DNA of 64,000 nucleotides from NCBI GenBank assembly GCA_946627325.1, contig CAMOVK010000003.1, positions 1-64,000 on the forward strand, given 5' to 3'. This DNA is from an uncultured Prevotella sp. (lineage in GTDB: Bacteria; Bacteroidota; Bacteroidia; Bacteroidales; Bacteroidaceae). Positions 40,301 to 49,518 of this stretch are shown here, piece after piece (within the stretch, counting starts at the first letter, position 1; every line of letters starts with the position of its first letter). A program made the position numbers and the translations under genes. The notes below the pieces were generated by a model, which did not search any database, was not told where the DNA came from, and worked only from the letters and a program-made list of their open reading frames with translations.

Positions 40301-41666
40301 CGTCGAGGCTCAAAGTGCCACTCACTATGTTGTTTGCAAACAAGGCGTTGGTAGTGATATTCTTATAGGGATAACCATTCCAATCGAACTGTCGGATGTC
40401 GGCTTTTATTGCGTAATTGTTGTTGCCTATATTGTTGATGTCAATCTGTCCGCGCACTAACCCCAGTCGGTTGTCGGCGAGTGTTTTTCCCAAATTGAAA
40501 CTTTCGGTAGAAAATTTTAGGTTTTGAGGCTTGAATTGGTCGTTGGCAAGAAGATTTATAGTTGCTACTCCTTCATCGGTTTTTATGCGCCCATTGACAG
40601 AATAGTTTTTAGCAAAGTGTTCGGCTGTGCCGCTGAAGTCGATATTGCCCAACCTGCCTATAATTTCTCTAATTTCGTTAATACCTGCCTTACTTTTTAA
40701 TATCTTCCCTATTGCCTGTCGATTAGCAGTCAGTCGGGTTGCATCAAATCGCCAGTTGCCATTTTCTGAAACCACCGCAGAGCCTCTCAGTGCAAGATTG
40801 TCGGCAGTGGAACTGACATCTATATTTCCGAGCATCAATCGCTTTTTATTGCCAGAAATCGTAGCTTTGATATTAAGAGGAATGTCGAAATCGGTTTCAG
40901 GGGCGAAACAGCGTAGGTCGATAGGGTTGATTTTCCCATGCAGTTGCAATTTATCGATTGTAGGTGACGTGCCGTTTTTGTCGTCGATATTGAAAATTGT
41001 CTTGTTGAAAGCCAGATGTGAATGGGGCAAGCGCAGACTGAAATTATCAATTTCAATTTCAGAACCTCGTTTCCTAATGTCGCAAACGAGAGATTTCACA
41101 TTAAGGTCCGACTGCTCTTTGAAGGATAACCGTTTGATTTTTACGTCGAGACTATCGGCTTTAAGTGAGTTGGCTACGATGTGTGCGCTGAGTTCTGATA
41201 GTCGTAGGTGATTTGTGTTGAATTGTCCAGGTGTCTTATCTTGGTCAAGGCGGTCGTAGCTAAGTGTGCCGTTCCTTATTATCAAAGAATTGATTCCTAT
41301 GCCTGCTCCTCCCTCCGAGTTCTCTGAAGACAGTGAGTCGATGAGAAACTGCATGTTTGTTGGCGACTCTTCGGTTGTCTGTGTTATGCGTGCATCAAGC
41401 CCAAAGAGTTGTGCCGACGATATGTTGATTTCGTCTCCTAGAAGGTCGAGCGGATTTATTCGTGCCGCTATTCGTGCCGCCTTAATAAGCGTGTCTGCCT
41501 GTTGGTCGAAAATAGTTATGTCATCTACGACTATTCTTCCCATCAAAGATACCCCAACGCGGCTAATGTCAACTCGAGTCCCTATCTTTTCAGCTATGGC
41601 ACTACTGATGGCTGCTCCCAGCCGCTTTTGTATTGGTGGGAGATAGCTCAAGAACAACAGCGTCAA
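37302..41666 (-). CDS. Translocation/assembly module TamB-like protein (DUF490)
   Basis: 1454 aa, repetitive beta-rich AsmA/TamB architecture with C-terminal DUF490. Confidence 0.9.
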   Translation of the reverse strand: MTLLFLSYLPPIQKRLGAAISSAIAEKIGTRVDISRVGVSLMGRIVVDDITIFDQQADTLIKAARIAARINPLDLLGDEINISSAQLFGLDARITQTTEESPTNMQFLIDSLSSENSEGGAGIGINSLIIRNGTLSYDRLDQDKTPGQFNTNHLRLSELSAHIVANSLKADSLDVKIKRLSFKEQSDLNVKSLVCDIRKRGSEIEIDNFSLRLPHSHLAFNKTIFNIDDKNGTSPTIDKLQLHGKINPIDLRCFAPETDFDIPLNIKATISGNKKRLMLGNIDVSSTADNLALRGSAVVSENGNWRFDATRLTANRQAIGKILKSKAGINEIREIIGRLGNIDFSGTAEHFAKNYSVNGRIKTDEGVATINLLANDQFKPQNLKFSTESFNLGKTLADNRLGLVRGQIDINNIGNNNYAIKADIRQFDWNGYPYKNITTNALFANNIVSGTLSLDDPGGTIRVKGTYDLNATASKTNFEASLNKVNLSRLRITDALGDGIFDGDIVAKIGKGRKGNALNSDFDIEINNFRLQQANDTYDISHLQLSSTHDGTTNHITLNSDFANAEISGANDYRTIINSMKRMLISKIPTLSALTPTPSPAKNAISVSAEISDARLLKLVHDKQLTLTQPIIIDGVVNEANNSTDIRIIADDFIYDGTHYHDAAINIFNEGDTLMAVGNAKRTTSNEAQLSVAAKAKAFGDKLDFDIAFDNIAKHHLLGQLSTTTTFYTHNTGEPPTIATVIHPSQIRFDNETFRVEPSDIVYDKGRLLIDHFQVENKKQSLILSGFISDSHADTLRAEMKNINIDYISSLLNVRGVEFSGIASGTATSSALLDKQQAEASLMIDDFRFVGGRLGNLDLKAKWSDDERIQLNGITNDDNKAKTLIEGYISPKENALELNIETQNTRIEFLENYIGSFLHDIDARAIGKLKVYGPLDKINIAGMVTVSGDLSVMPLHTTYTLFSDTITLLPNKIIFHNDTIRDYQGNIAVVEGEVTHNYLKQFGYNVDVTADNILAFDKKEFGDDTFRGTVYASGNCHVTGGNGSTDIDIFATPQRGSIIEYNVDGIGAAGSEQSFITWNSKTTSPVSDTRNVSNKVFSSNDNQPKYIAKAPISMPAADDLRMNIQAETTSDLTLRVLMNETTGDYIDLQGTGVLLANYFNKGTFDMYGNYNVENGLYKMTIQNLLKKEFQFQPGSSIVFGGNPYYATLNLKGIYTVNGVSLADLSIGNSFASSNVRVNCLMNISGTPVEPQVEFDFEMPTASSNAQQMVRQLITSQEELNQQVIYLLTIGRFLNQGSNNAETDASAPSQTSLAMQSLLSGTVSQQINEVLSTIINVSNWNFGANISTGNEGWSNAEYEGLLSGRLLNNRLLINGQFGYRDNPNASTSFIGDFDVRYLLFPNGNLSLKVYNQSNDRYFTRNSLNTQGIGLIMKKDFSNLRDLFSREKKKQPNKKQ

Positions 41667-41767
41667 ATAGATTCCTACAAGTGTCCAAATTGCTATGCGT
41701 AATATGTGTTTCAGTGCTTTGATAGGCTTTTGTTTTTAGAGTTGCTAACTAATTGATAATCAGTAGG

Positions 41768-41860
41768 GTTTGGAAAGAGTGTCTTTTCGAGTTGGAAAGC
41801 ATACCTTTCCGAGTCGAAAAGCATATCTTTCCGAGCTGAAAAGCATACCTTTTCATATCC
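41768..41860. repeat. Intergenic palindromic-unit array, copy E
   Basis: GTTTGGAAAGAGTGTCTTTTCGAG / TTGGAAAGCATACCTTTCCGAG / TCGAAAAGCATATCTTTCCGAG / CTGAAAAGCATACCTTTTCATATCC. Confidence 0.9.
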
Positions 41861-41911
41861 TATGTCATATTTGTTTGTTCTCAACCTTTAGTTTTTGCGT
41901 TTGCAAATAAT

Positions 41912-43834
41912 TTATTTTTCGTTATCTAAATCCCATTTGACAGCATCGCTGGGCATACGCCAATCTCCTCTTGGTGATAGACTGATGCTACTCACCTTAG
42001 GACCATCTGGCAGACAAGAACGCTTGAATTGCTGCGAGAAAAACCTACTGTAAAACACATTTAACCAGCGTTTTATAGTGTCTTTGTTAAATATCTTTTC
42101 AAATGCGATACTTGCCAAAAACTCAATCTTCTCTGGACTGAAACCATACTTGATTGTATAGTACAGGAAGAAGTCGTGGAGTTCGTACGGACCGATAAGG
42201 TCTTCCGTTTTCTGGCGAATAGTTCCGTCAGCGTTTGCTGGTGTTAGTTCTGGTGATATTGGTGTTTCAACAATGTCGAGCAAAATTTGTTTTATTTTGT
42301 CATCATATAGCGTTTCTGCTGCATATTTTACAACGTGTCTAATCAAAGTCTTAGGAACGCTCGCGTTGACTCCATACATCGACATGTGATCGCCATTGTA
42401 TGTAGCCCATCCGAGAGCCAGTTCACTCATGTCGCCAGTGCCTATTACCATTCCTCCCGTCTGATTTGCCACGTCCATAAGTATCTGTGTACGCTCGCGA
42501 GCTTGAGCGTTTTCGTAAGTCACGTCGTGATTATCAATGTTGTGACCAATGTCAGCGAAATGCACTTTAACAGCTTCTGCTATCGGTATTTCTCGCGGGG
42601 TAATGCCCAGATGCTTCATGAGGTCTATTGCATTGTCGTGTGTACGGTCTGTTGTGCCAAAACCTGGCATGGTAATACCTATGATATTTTTTCGGTCAAT
42701 GCCCAATCGGTCGAAAGCGCGTACAGCAACGAGAAGGGTAAGCGTAGAGTCGAGCCCACCGCTTATGCCAATAACGGCATGCTGACAATGGGTGTGAACG
42801 AGTCGTTTGACAAGTCCCATTGATTGGATATTCAGTACGTCCTCGCAGGTTTGGGCTCTTTTAGTTTCTTCAGGTACAAAGGGGTAGGGGTTGACCGAAA
42901 GCAGGCTGGGGTGAGAAGAATAACCATTAATAGGATTTTCGCAGTAGGTATGTTTACAATCGGTTAATTGAAGGCTTGCTAAGCGATACGATGTATCTTT
43001 CAGCCGCTCACATTCGAGTTGTTCCACGTCAATGTCAGAAATTACAGTTTGTGATACCATTGAGAAGCGTTCTGACTCATTAGTCAAACATCCGTTTACG
43101 TATATTATAGCATTTCCTCCATACACCACGTCTTGTGTACTCTCTCCGAAGCCTGCACTGCTGTAGATGTAGGCAGCTCGCAGTCGAGCACTCTGGCTTT
43201 GAAGGAGCGAGTGTAGATATTGGTTCTTACCTATCACTTCGCTTGAAGCAGATAGGTTGAATACAAGTGTGGCACCATGAAGTGCCTGCTGATTGCTCGG
43301 TGGAGTCGGAACCCATAAATCATCGCCTATCTCAACGCTGAAAATAGCCCCTCCTGAATGATGAAAGACAGTGTCAGCACCACATAGTGCAGTTTGTTGA
43401 CCTGCATAGGTCAAAGATTTCTCCATGTTTGCGGTAGCACTTGCGAACCATCTGCTCTCACCCCCCTCGCCGTGATTTGACAGAAAGGTCTTAGCAACGA
43501 GAGATAGTATGCGACCGTGTTGAACAACGGCAGCAGTGTTGAAAAGTTGTCCCTCGCAAGCAACAGGTACTCCTAAGATTGCAATAATATCGGTCTTTCT
43601 CGTTGCAGACAAAAGCGATGTTATTGCTTTCTCTGCATCGGAGAGTAGTCGTTGTTGCAGGAAAAGGTCTTGACAGCTGTATCCTGTTATCGATAATTCG
43701 GGAAAAACAATTATTTCCGCGCCTTGTGAATCTGCGTTGATGATGCTTTCGGCAATCTGCTTGCCATTATATTCTGCGTCGGCTACTCTCACTAAAGGTA
43801 TTGCCGATGCCACTCTGATTATTCCGTGCTTCAT
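41912..43834 (-). CDS. nadE: Glutamine-dependent NAD+ synthetase
   Basis: N-terminal nitrilase-like amidase (IIVFPELSITGYSCQDLF) and NAD synthase GISGGLDSTLTLL. Confidence 0.96.
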   Translation of the reverse strand: MKHGIIRVASAIPLVRVADAEYNGKQIAESIINADSQGAEIIVFPELSITGYSCQDLFLQQRLLSDAEKAITSLLSATRKTDIIAILGVPVACEGQLFNTAAVVQHGRILSLVAKTFLSNHGEGGESRWFASATANMEKSLTYAGQQTALCGADTVFHHSGGAIFSVEIGDDLWVPTPPSNQQALHGATLVFNLSASSEVIGKNQYLHSLLQSQSARLRAAYIYSSAGFGESTQDVVYGGNAIIYVNGCLTNESERFSMVSQTVISDIDVEQLECERLKDTSYRLASLQLTDCKHTYCENPINGYSSHPSLLSVNPYPFVPEETKRAQTCEDVLNIQSMGLVKRLVHTHCQHAVIGISGGLDSTLTLLVAVRAFDRLGIDRKNIIGITMPGFGTTDRTHDNAIDLMKHLGITPREIPIAEAVKVHFADIGHNIDNHDVTYENAQARERTQILMDVANQTGGMVIGTGDMSELALGWATYNGDHMSMYGVNASVPKTLIRHVVKYAAETLYDDKIKQILLDIVETPISPELTPANADGTIRQKTEDLIGPYELHDFFLYYTIKYGFSPEKIEFLASIAFEKIFNKDTIKRWLNVFYSRFFSQQFKRSCLPDGPKVSSISLSPRGDWRMPSDAVKWDLDNEK

Positions 43835-43892
43835 GATTGTTGTGGTTTAATTGATTGTAGATGATGGTTCTCTTCTTAGGCTCTGAAGTGCA

Positions 43893-45008
43893 TCAACGTA
43901 TAGTTACCTGAGTTGCTCCATAGCCATACTCCTGAAATGAAGCGTCTTGATATGTGTATTTTTTGTACTTGTAATTAAGTTCATGTATTAATGCATGACG
44001 CAGTACTCCTTCTCCCTTGCCGTGAATGAATACTATCTTCTGCCCTTTGCGCCCTTTGTTTTCTTCGAGGGTACGACGGAAAGTATCAAGCTGGTAGTTG
44101 AGAATGTCACTATTGTTCATGCCCTGTGTCGTTTCAAGGAGTTCGTGAGCATGCAGGTCAACCACGATAATGTCGTCGTTTTTATGTCGTGGTGAAAAAG
44201 GATTGCCCTGCTTGCCACTCTTCTCATAGCGGCGAACATAGCCAGAGTTGTCTTTTTGCGAGGTTTTCTGCATCATCCTCTCTCTTATTAGGTCTTTGTC
44301 TATTGTCAGAGACTCAGCCATCTTATCCTCCTCTATGATAGGATAGATGAGCGCAGGAGTGTCGAAAAAGTCGTTTTCGCGGAAAGTATGTAGTTTATAA
44401 AACTTTACGGCATCGAGTCTAATTGTTGTGCTGATGGCATTTTTTAGTTGGAAAGGTTTGTCTCGCTTATATGCTATCAGCTGTATGCAGATACGTTCGA
44501 AATCGTTAAGCTTCTCGCGATGAAACTCTTCGACAAAGGTTAGTGTATTAGGTGCAATCTCGCCTGAGGCTCTCAAAGTCCAATTGTTATTTTCTGCTGT
44601 CAGATAAGTATAGTGAATAAAGTAGTTGCAGTCGTTGACTATATAGGTTTCAAACTCTGTTTTTGTCAGTTCTTTGATGTTTATGGGTGTGAATGCCAAA
44701 AATACCGATAGTTTTTCGCCGCCCTTTCGCTCTTCAACAACTATTGGCTCATTGTCGTCGTGTAGAGGCTCGGGTATAGAGGCGGGTTGCGACGGAGAAG
44801 GCTTTGTGTTGTTACTTGCAGTAACTATTCCGCCAAGAGTTTCGGCATCAGAGTCGTCAACCTTAACGACATCATTGATGGCGAATGGAATTTCGAATCC
44901 ATCGGCATCCTCGACTAATACTATATTCTTTCCTTTGAAACCAGTAACGCGTCCGCCACCAGCTTCGTTTAGAAAGCGAACTTTATCTCCTATTTTCATA
45001 ATCGTCAA
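43893..45008 (-). CDS. DUF2027 + Smr domain protein
   Basis: N-terminal DUF2027-like MKIGDKVRFLNEAGGGRVTGF; C-terminal Smr VDLHAHELLE...VFIHGKGEGVLRHAL. Confidence 0.9.
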   Translation of the reverse strand: MTIMKIGDKVRFLNEAGGGRVTGFKGKNIVLVEDADGFEIPFAINDVVKVDDSDAETLGGIVTASNNTKPSPSQPASIPEPLHDDNEPIVVEERKGGEKLSVFLAFTPINIKELTKTEFETYIVNDCNYFIHYTYLTAENNNWTLRASGEIAPNTLTFVEEFHREKLNDFERICIQLIAYKRDKPFQLKNAISTTIRLDAVKFYKLHTFRENDFFDTPALIYPIIEEDKMAESLTIDKDLIRERMMQKTSQKDNSGYVRRYEKSGKQGNPFSPRHKNDDIIVVDLHAHELLETTQGMNNSDILNYQLDTFRRTLEENKGRKGQKIVFIHGKGEGVLRHALIHELNYKYKKYTYQDASFQEYGYGATQVTIR

Positions 45009-45021
45009 TGCTATTATATTA

Positions 45022-46251
45022 TTATGGTATCAGTAGCGAACTATCTCCATAACTCAAGAAGCGGTAATCATTGCTGAGAGCATGTTGATAGACCTTTTGC
45101 CAATCGTTGCCGATAAAGGCACTGACGAGTAGCAGGAGCGTGCTTTTAGGTTGATGGAAATTAGTTATCAATTGTTTAACATATTTATATTCGTATCCCG
45201 GAGCGATGATTATCTGCGTGCTGCTGTTGAGCGATTCAAGATTATTTCGCTTCATATATTCAGCAAGGCAAATAAGGTTCTTCAGTGGTTGGTCGGCAGA
45301 TGTGGGCTTTACGTTATCTTCATTGTATGGTTCCCACTGGCTGACACCGAGTTGATGCTCGTCGATTTTCGGATTGTTGGCAATTTTGTTGCCTATATAG
45401 TATAGGCTTTCTATTGTTCTGACTGAAGTTGTTCCCACAGCAATCGCTTTTCCTTTGTGGCGAATTAAAGCTTCTACAATACTTAGAGGCACAGTAATGT
45501 ATTCAGTGTGCATTTCGTGGTTTGCTATCGTTTCGCTTTTGACAGGTTTGAATGTGCCAGCACCAACGTGAAGTGTAAGTTCTGCTCGTTCTATGCCTTT
45601 CACATTTAGTGACTGAAGTACAGCATCGGTAAAGTGAAGACCTGCCGTTGGAGCAGCAACACTGCCCTTAATCTTTGAATAAACGGTCTGATATGTCGTG
45701 TTATCGCTCGCCTCTGTCTTTCGATTAAGATATGGAGGAATTGGCAATTCACCACAATGGTCGAGTATCTCTGAAAAGGTTACATCATCAGCCGACCATT
45801 CGAACGCTATGGTTTGTTCGCCATCTTTGTGGTCGATACGAGAGGCTTGAAGCACGATGTTACGCCCATCAATAAGTATTTGTTGTTCTAAAGTACCCGT
45901 TTTCCATTTCTTCAGATTTCCAACTAAACATATCCACTCACACGAAGAGCGTGAAGCAAACATTTGTTCGTAGTCGTGGGGTAAATGGGGCTCGAGTAGA
46001 AATATCTCAATAAGAGCTCCTGTCGATTTACGGAAATACAAACGTGCTTGTATGACCTTTGTGTTGTTAAACACCATGAGATGGTCTTCGGATAGATGTT
46101 CTGCTATGTCACAAAATCGACTATCAGTAATCTTTCCGTGTTTGTATATGAGTAATTTCGACTTATCGCGCTCTTTTAGCGGATATTTTGCTATGCGATT
46201 ATCTGGCAGCGGGTAGTCGAAAGCGTTTATGTTGCAATTGTCAAAGTTCAT
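45022..46251 (-). CDS. queA: S-adenosylmethionine:tRNA ribosyltransferase-isomerase
   Basis: FDYPLPDNRIAKYPLKERDKSKLL, GSVAAPTAGLHFT, TLHVGAGTFKPV. Confidence 0.97.
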   Translation of the reverse strand: MNFDNCNINAFDYPLPDNRIAKYPLKERDKSKLLIYKHGKITDSRFCDIAEHLSEDHLMVFNNTKVIQARLYFRKSTGALIEIFLLEPHLPHDYEQMFASRSSCEWICLVGNLKKWKTGTLEQQILIDGRNIVLQASRIDHKDGEQTIAFEWSADDVTFSEILDHCGELPIPPYLNRKTEASDNTTYQTVYSKIKGSVAAPTAGLHFTDAVLQSLNVKGIERAELTLHVGAGTFKPVKSETIANHEMHTEYITVPLSIVEALIRHKGKAIAVGTTSVRTIESLYYIGNKIANNPKIDEHQLGVSQWEPYNEDNVKPTSADQPLKNLICLAEYMKRNNLESLNSSTQIIIAPGYEYKYVKQLITNFHQPKSTLLLLVSAFIGNDWQKVYQHALSNDYRFLSYGDSSLLIP

Positions 46252-46924
46252 ATTTGTATGTTGCTGAAATGATGGCATATAGTATCGATGATATGATAAG
46301 CAGTGTTGTAACACCTACATCGGCAAGCGAATAGCCTGTGCGAGTGTAGTGCGACGACACGAAACGTGGACTATGAGTCATTCGCCGATACACAAAAATA
46401 TAAAGCATATATGTAAGAGAGCCGACAAGTACTCCGCATATTAGTCCCACAATGATATCAGTCGGATAATGCATGGCAAGGTACAGTCGTGTGTAGCTGT
46501 TAAGTAATGACCACGAAACGAGTGCCGTAGTCAATAAGCGACTGCGTATTAGCCATGCCCCGAAAACGGCTATGCTCATCGTGTTGGAAGCATGCGCTGA
46601 AAAGAAACTATAGCTATTGTCAGTGTAGCCATTGACTATGCGTACGATGCCTGCCAGCGATGGCTCGTTGCAGGGTCGCAGTCGAGCTACGGAGGGCTTG
46701 ACGATGAAGTCGGCTATAACATCGGAAAATCCAACGCAAAGCAGAAAACAAGTGATTGCCCATAGTACCTGAACGAGTGATTCGTTGTTTTTTATGACAA
46801 TTATCAGTAAACCCAGATACAGAGGAATCCATGTGAAACCCGATGTGAGGGTGAGCATCACACTATCGAGAAAGACGTTCCCATCGCTATTGAACAGCAG
46901 TAAAAGTCTGTCGTCGAAACTCAT
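46241..46924 (-). CDS. PAP2-family phosphatase
   Basis: KPSVARLRPC, SFFSAHASNT, RLYLAMHYPTDIIVG. Confidence 0.93.
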   Translation of the reverse strand: MSFDDRLLLLFNSDGNVFLDSVMLTLTSGFTWIPLYLGLLIIVIKNNESLVQVLWAITCFLLCVGFSDVIADFIVKPSVARLRPCNEPSLAGIVRIVNGYTDNSYSFFSAHASNTMSIAVFGAWLIRSRLLTTALVSWSLLNSYTRLYLAMHYPTDIIVGLICGVLVGSLTYMLYIFVYRRMTHSPRFVSSHYTRTGYSLADVGVTTLLIISSILYAIISATYKYEL

Positions 46925-46938
46925 ATCTTAAGAATGTA

Positions 46939-49494
46939 TTAACGTTGAATAATTGAAATTTGTGTTTGTTCTACCCAGCCTGTTTGGCCTTCAGTCGTTT
47001 CAACCTCACACCAACCTTTCAGTGAAGGGTCTATTACTATTAGATACGTTCCTTCGACAGCGGTTCGAATAGTTTTAGAACTGGCTGAAGGCGACGATTT
47101 AATCTCTATTTGGTCGTTATTTACGATAGCCGTGGGTCGATATTTCTGTTTGTAGAGATGACTTGCAGCGAATGCAATGCTTAAAATCGACAGTGCAAAG
47201 AAGATATACATCAAAACTTTTGTACCCTTTCTGCCTATTGAATTGTTGATTATTAGACGTGAAAGGGCAAGGACTAAAGCAACAATAAGGTAAACAATGG
47301 AGCGCCAAGCCCAGCTATCGGCAGAATGGAGTTGGCGTACCCACTTGAACCAAGTAAGGAAAAACATTTCAGAACGGCTTTGTAAACCATTCTTGATTTT
47401 GCTTTTTACAAAGTCTATATTGGCTCTTACGTTCTCATCACTCGGCGAAATGAGTAAGGCTCGTTCGTAATTAACAAGCGCCTTGCTCGTTTCGCCCAAT
47501 CGGTAGTAGGCATTTCCGAGATTATAATAGGTAGCTAACGATGGTTTCAAGTTAGCCATTTGCTCGTAAATGCGGGCTGCTTCGGCATAGTTTCCTTGTC
47601 TATATGCTTTATTGGCTTCTTCGATTGATGATTGGTTGGTGGTTTGGGCATGTGTTGGGGAGGAAATTAAAGATGCAGTAACAATTAGAACCATCGCAAA
47701 GGCAACTTGACTAATGAACGATTGCAATGCATTCTTTGCCTTATTGAAGGTCGTTTGCATACTGCCAGACGTGCCATTAGGAGCATAACGCTCACGTTCA
47801 CACTCTTCGATAGCTTCTATAAATTGTTGCTGAGTGGTACTATTGATTCCTTTTTCTTCAAACACACGACGTATTTCGTCGATACTCAACTTCTCGTTCT
47901 TTATTTTCATTTTGTCGTTAGCATATCCCCAAAGTGTGCGAAGCACCTCTTCATAGAAATGGTTGCTGTCGCCTTGACGCATTAGTTGCTCAGCCTTCGA
48001 TAGGCGGCGGGTAGCCACACGGTTGGCACGTTTGAGTCGAAGGAGTTCATAATTGCCACTGACAGCGAGATATTTTCGTATCTCTTTATAAGCGAAAAAG
48101 AATAGAACAAATGGAAAAAGAAGTAATATAAAATGCCAAAGACTGAATGCGAAGTGGCTGTCGGGCGTTGAGTTCAAGTCGGTTATAATGTCTCTTATGT
48201 CGTCTTGGGCAGATTTCTCGTCAGGACTCATCGTGCCATTACCTTTTTCTACCTCAATGGCAAAAGGTTGGGTGCGTATGGTTTTATATGCTTGTGTTGA
48301 TGTGTCGAAATAGGTTAATGTGACTTCAGGGATGCGAAGTGTGCCTGGATTGCTCGGAATGAGCAGATAGTCGTAAATCATTGTGCCTTCCACTCCTGCC
48401 GACGTAAGGCGAGTCTTGTCAGTTATCTTGGCATCATAGTGCTCTACATCCTTAGGAAATGATATCACAGGTTCCTGCATTAGTTTCATGTTACCAGTTC
48501 CTTCGACAAAAATGCGCAAAGTTAGTGGCTCGCCAGTGACAGCCTTCTGCTTGTCGAAACGTCCTTTTATAGTAAATTTTCCCACTCCTCCAGAGAAATT
48601 ATCAGGCTTTGTCGGAAGGGGTTCTACTTGTATTTTAACGCTTGGGGCAACGATTTCGCGTTTGCTTTCGACATACGCAGACCCGCCATTGAAAAATGCT
48701 TCGAAGGGGTCAACATTCTTTTTCTCTGTCACTACGATGCCCTTAAACGTAATGCTGGGTATCTCAAGCACTCCTGTCTTTTGTGGGAAAACAACGTATT
48801 GGCTCCATGTCACGCAGCGATAAGTCTTGCCTCCAACTCGTTCAGCATGGAAAGTTTTCTGCTGGGGTAGTGGTACTTCCTGCGAATGGAAACCATCGAG
48901 GTCAGGCATATTACCTTGAAGTTGGGTGATATCTACGAGTGTATATACTTTATAAGTGAGCACCACAGGTTCTTGTTCATATACTTTGCTCTTGTTTGCG
49001 CTCACTTTTATGAACAAGTCATTTGCTCCACCTCGTGGCGATGAGACCGACTGGCGGTCTTGGTGTTCAGCCTCGTTGTAGAATTTCGTTCCTCCACCAG
49101 ACGGTTTGCTATTGCCTTTAATAGTCACAGTAACTGCCTTTGATGTCAGAGTCTTACCTCCCACGTTTATATGTGCTGCAGGTATCTGGAATGTACCATT
49201 CTTTGTGCCCATTAGCATGAAGGTAAATGTTGTCGAAGAAGAACTGCTTGAGCGTCCGTTGACCATGCTATAGCTTTGCTGTGTTGACCTGCTTGGTCCA
49301 TAGACTACGTCTATTCCATCTGGCATGGTTCCTATTCTTATATCTTCATTTACCTTCGATGTGTTGATAGTATATTCTAGACGGAATGTTTCGCCTAAAG
49401 GTATCTGTCGGGGAACGTTTACCTTGATAGTCTGAGCATTACCAATCAATAACGAAAGAAGAAAGATAATGATATGTAGTTGTCGTAGGGTCAT
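46939..49494 (-). CDS. BatD-BatE fusion (BatD, TPR and SH3-like domains)
   Basis: N-terminal BatD oxygen-tolerance-like region, TPR YRQGNYAEAARIYEQ, C-terminal SH3-like GWCEVETTEGQTGWVEQ. Confidence 0.88.
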   Translation of the reverse strand: MTLRQLHIIIFLLSLLIGNAQTIKVNVPRQIPLGETFRLEYTINTSKVNEDIRIGTMPDGIDVVYGPSRSTQQSYSMVNGRSSSSSSTTFTFMLMGTKNGTFQIPAAHINVGGKTLTSKAVTVTIKGNSKPSGGGTKFYNEAEHQDRQSVSSPRGGANDLFIKVSANKSKVYEQEPVVLTYKVYTLVDITQLQGNMPDLDGFHSQEVPLPQQKTFHAERVGGKTYRCVTWSQYVVFPQKTGVLEIPSITFKGIVVTEKKNVDPFEAFFNGGSAYVESKREIVAPSVKIQVEPLPTKPDNFSGGVGKFTIKGRFDKQKAVTGEPLTLRIFVEGTGNMKLMQEPVISFPKDVEHYDAKITDKTRLTSAGVEGTMIYDYLLIPSNPGTLRIPEVTLTYFDTSTQAYKTIRTQPFAIEVEKGNGTMSPDEKSAQDDIRDIITDLNSTPDSHFAFSLWHFILLLFPFVLFFFAYKEIRKYLAVSGNYELLRLKRANRVATRRLSKAEQLMRQGDSNHFYEEVLRTLWGYANDKMKIKNEKLSIDEIRRVFEEKGINSTTQQQFIEAIEECERERYAPNGTSGSMQTTFNKAKNALQSFISQVAFAMVLIVTASLISSPTHAQTTNQSSIEEANKAYRQGNYAEAARIYEQMANLKPSLATYYNLGNAYYRLGETSKALVNYERALLISPSDENVRANIDFVKSKIKNGLQSRSEMFFLTWFKWVRQLHSADSWAWRSIVYLIVALVLALSRLIINNSIGRKGTKVLMYIFFALSILSIAFAASHLYKQKYRPTAIVNNDQIEIKSSPSASSKTIRTAVEGTYLIVIDPSLKGWCEVETTEGQTGWVEQTQISIIQR

Positions 49495-49518
49495 AGTGCT
49501 GAAGTAGATTCTACTTGT

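Noticed and set aside
40627-41211. 194-aa plus-strand ORF and other ORFs antisense to TamB
   Set aside because: Entirely antisense to a well-supported long CDS; a shadow of its codon bias.
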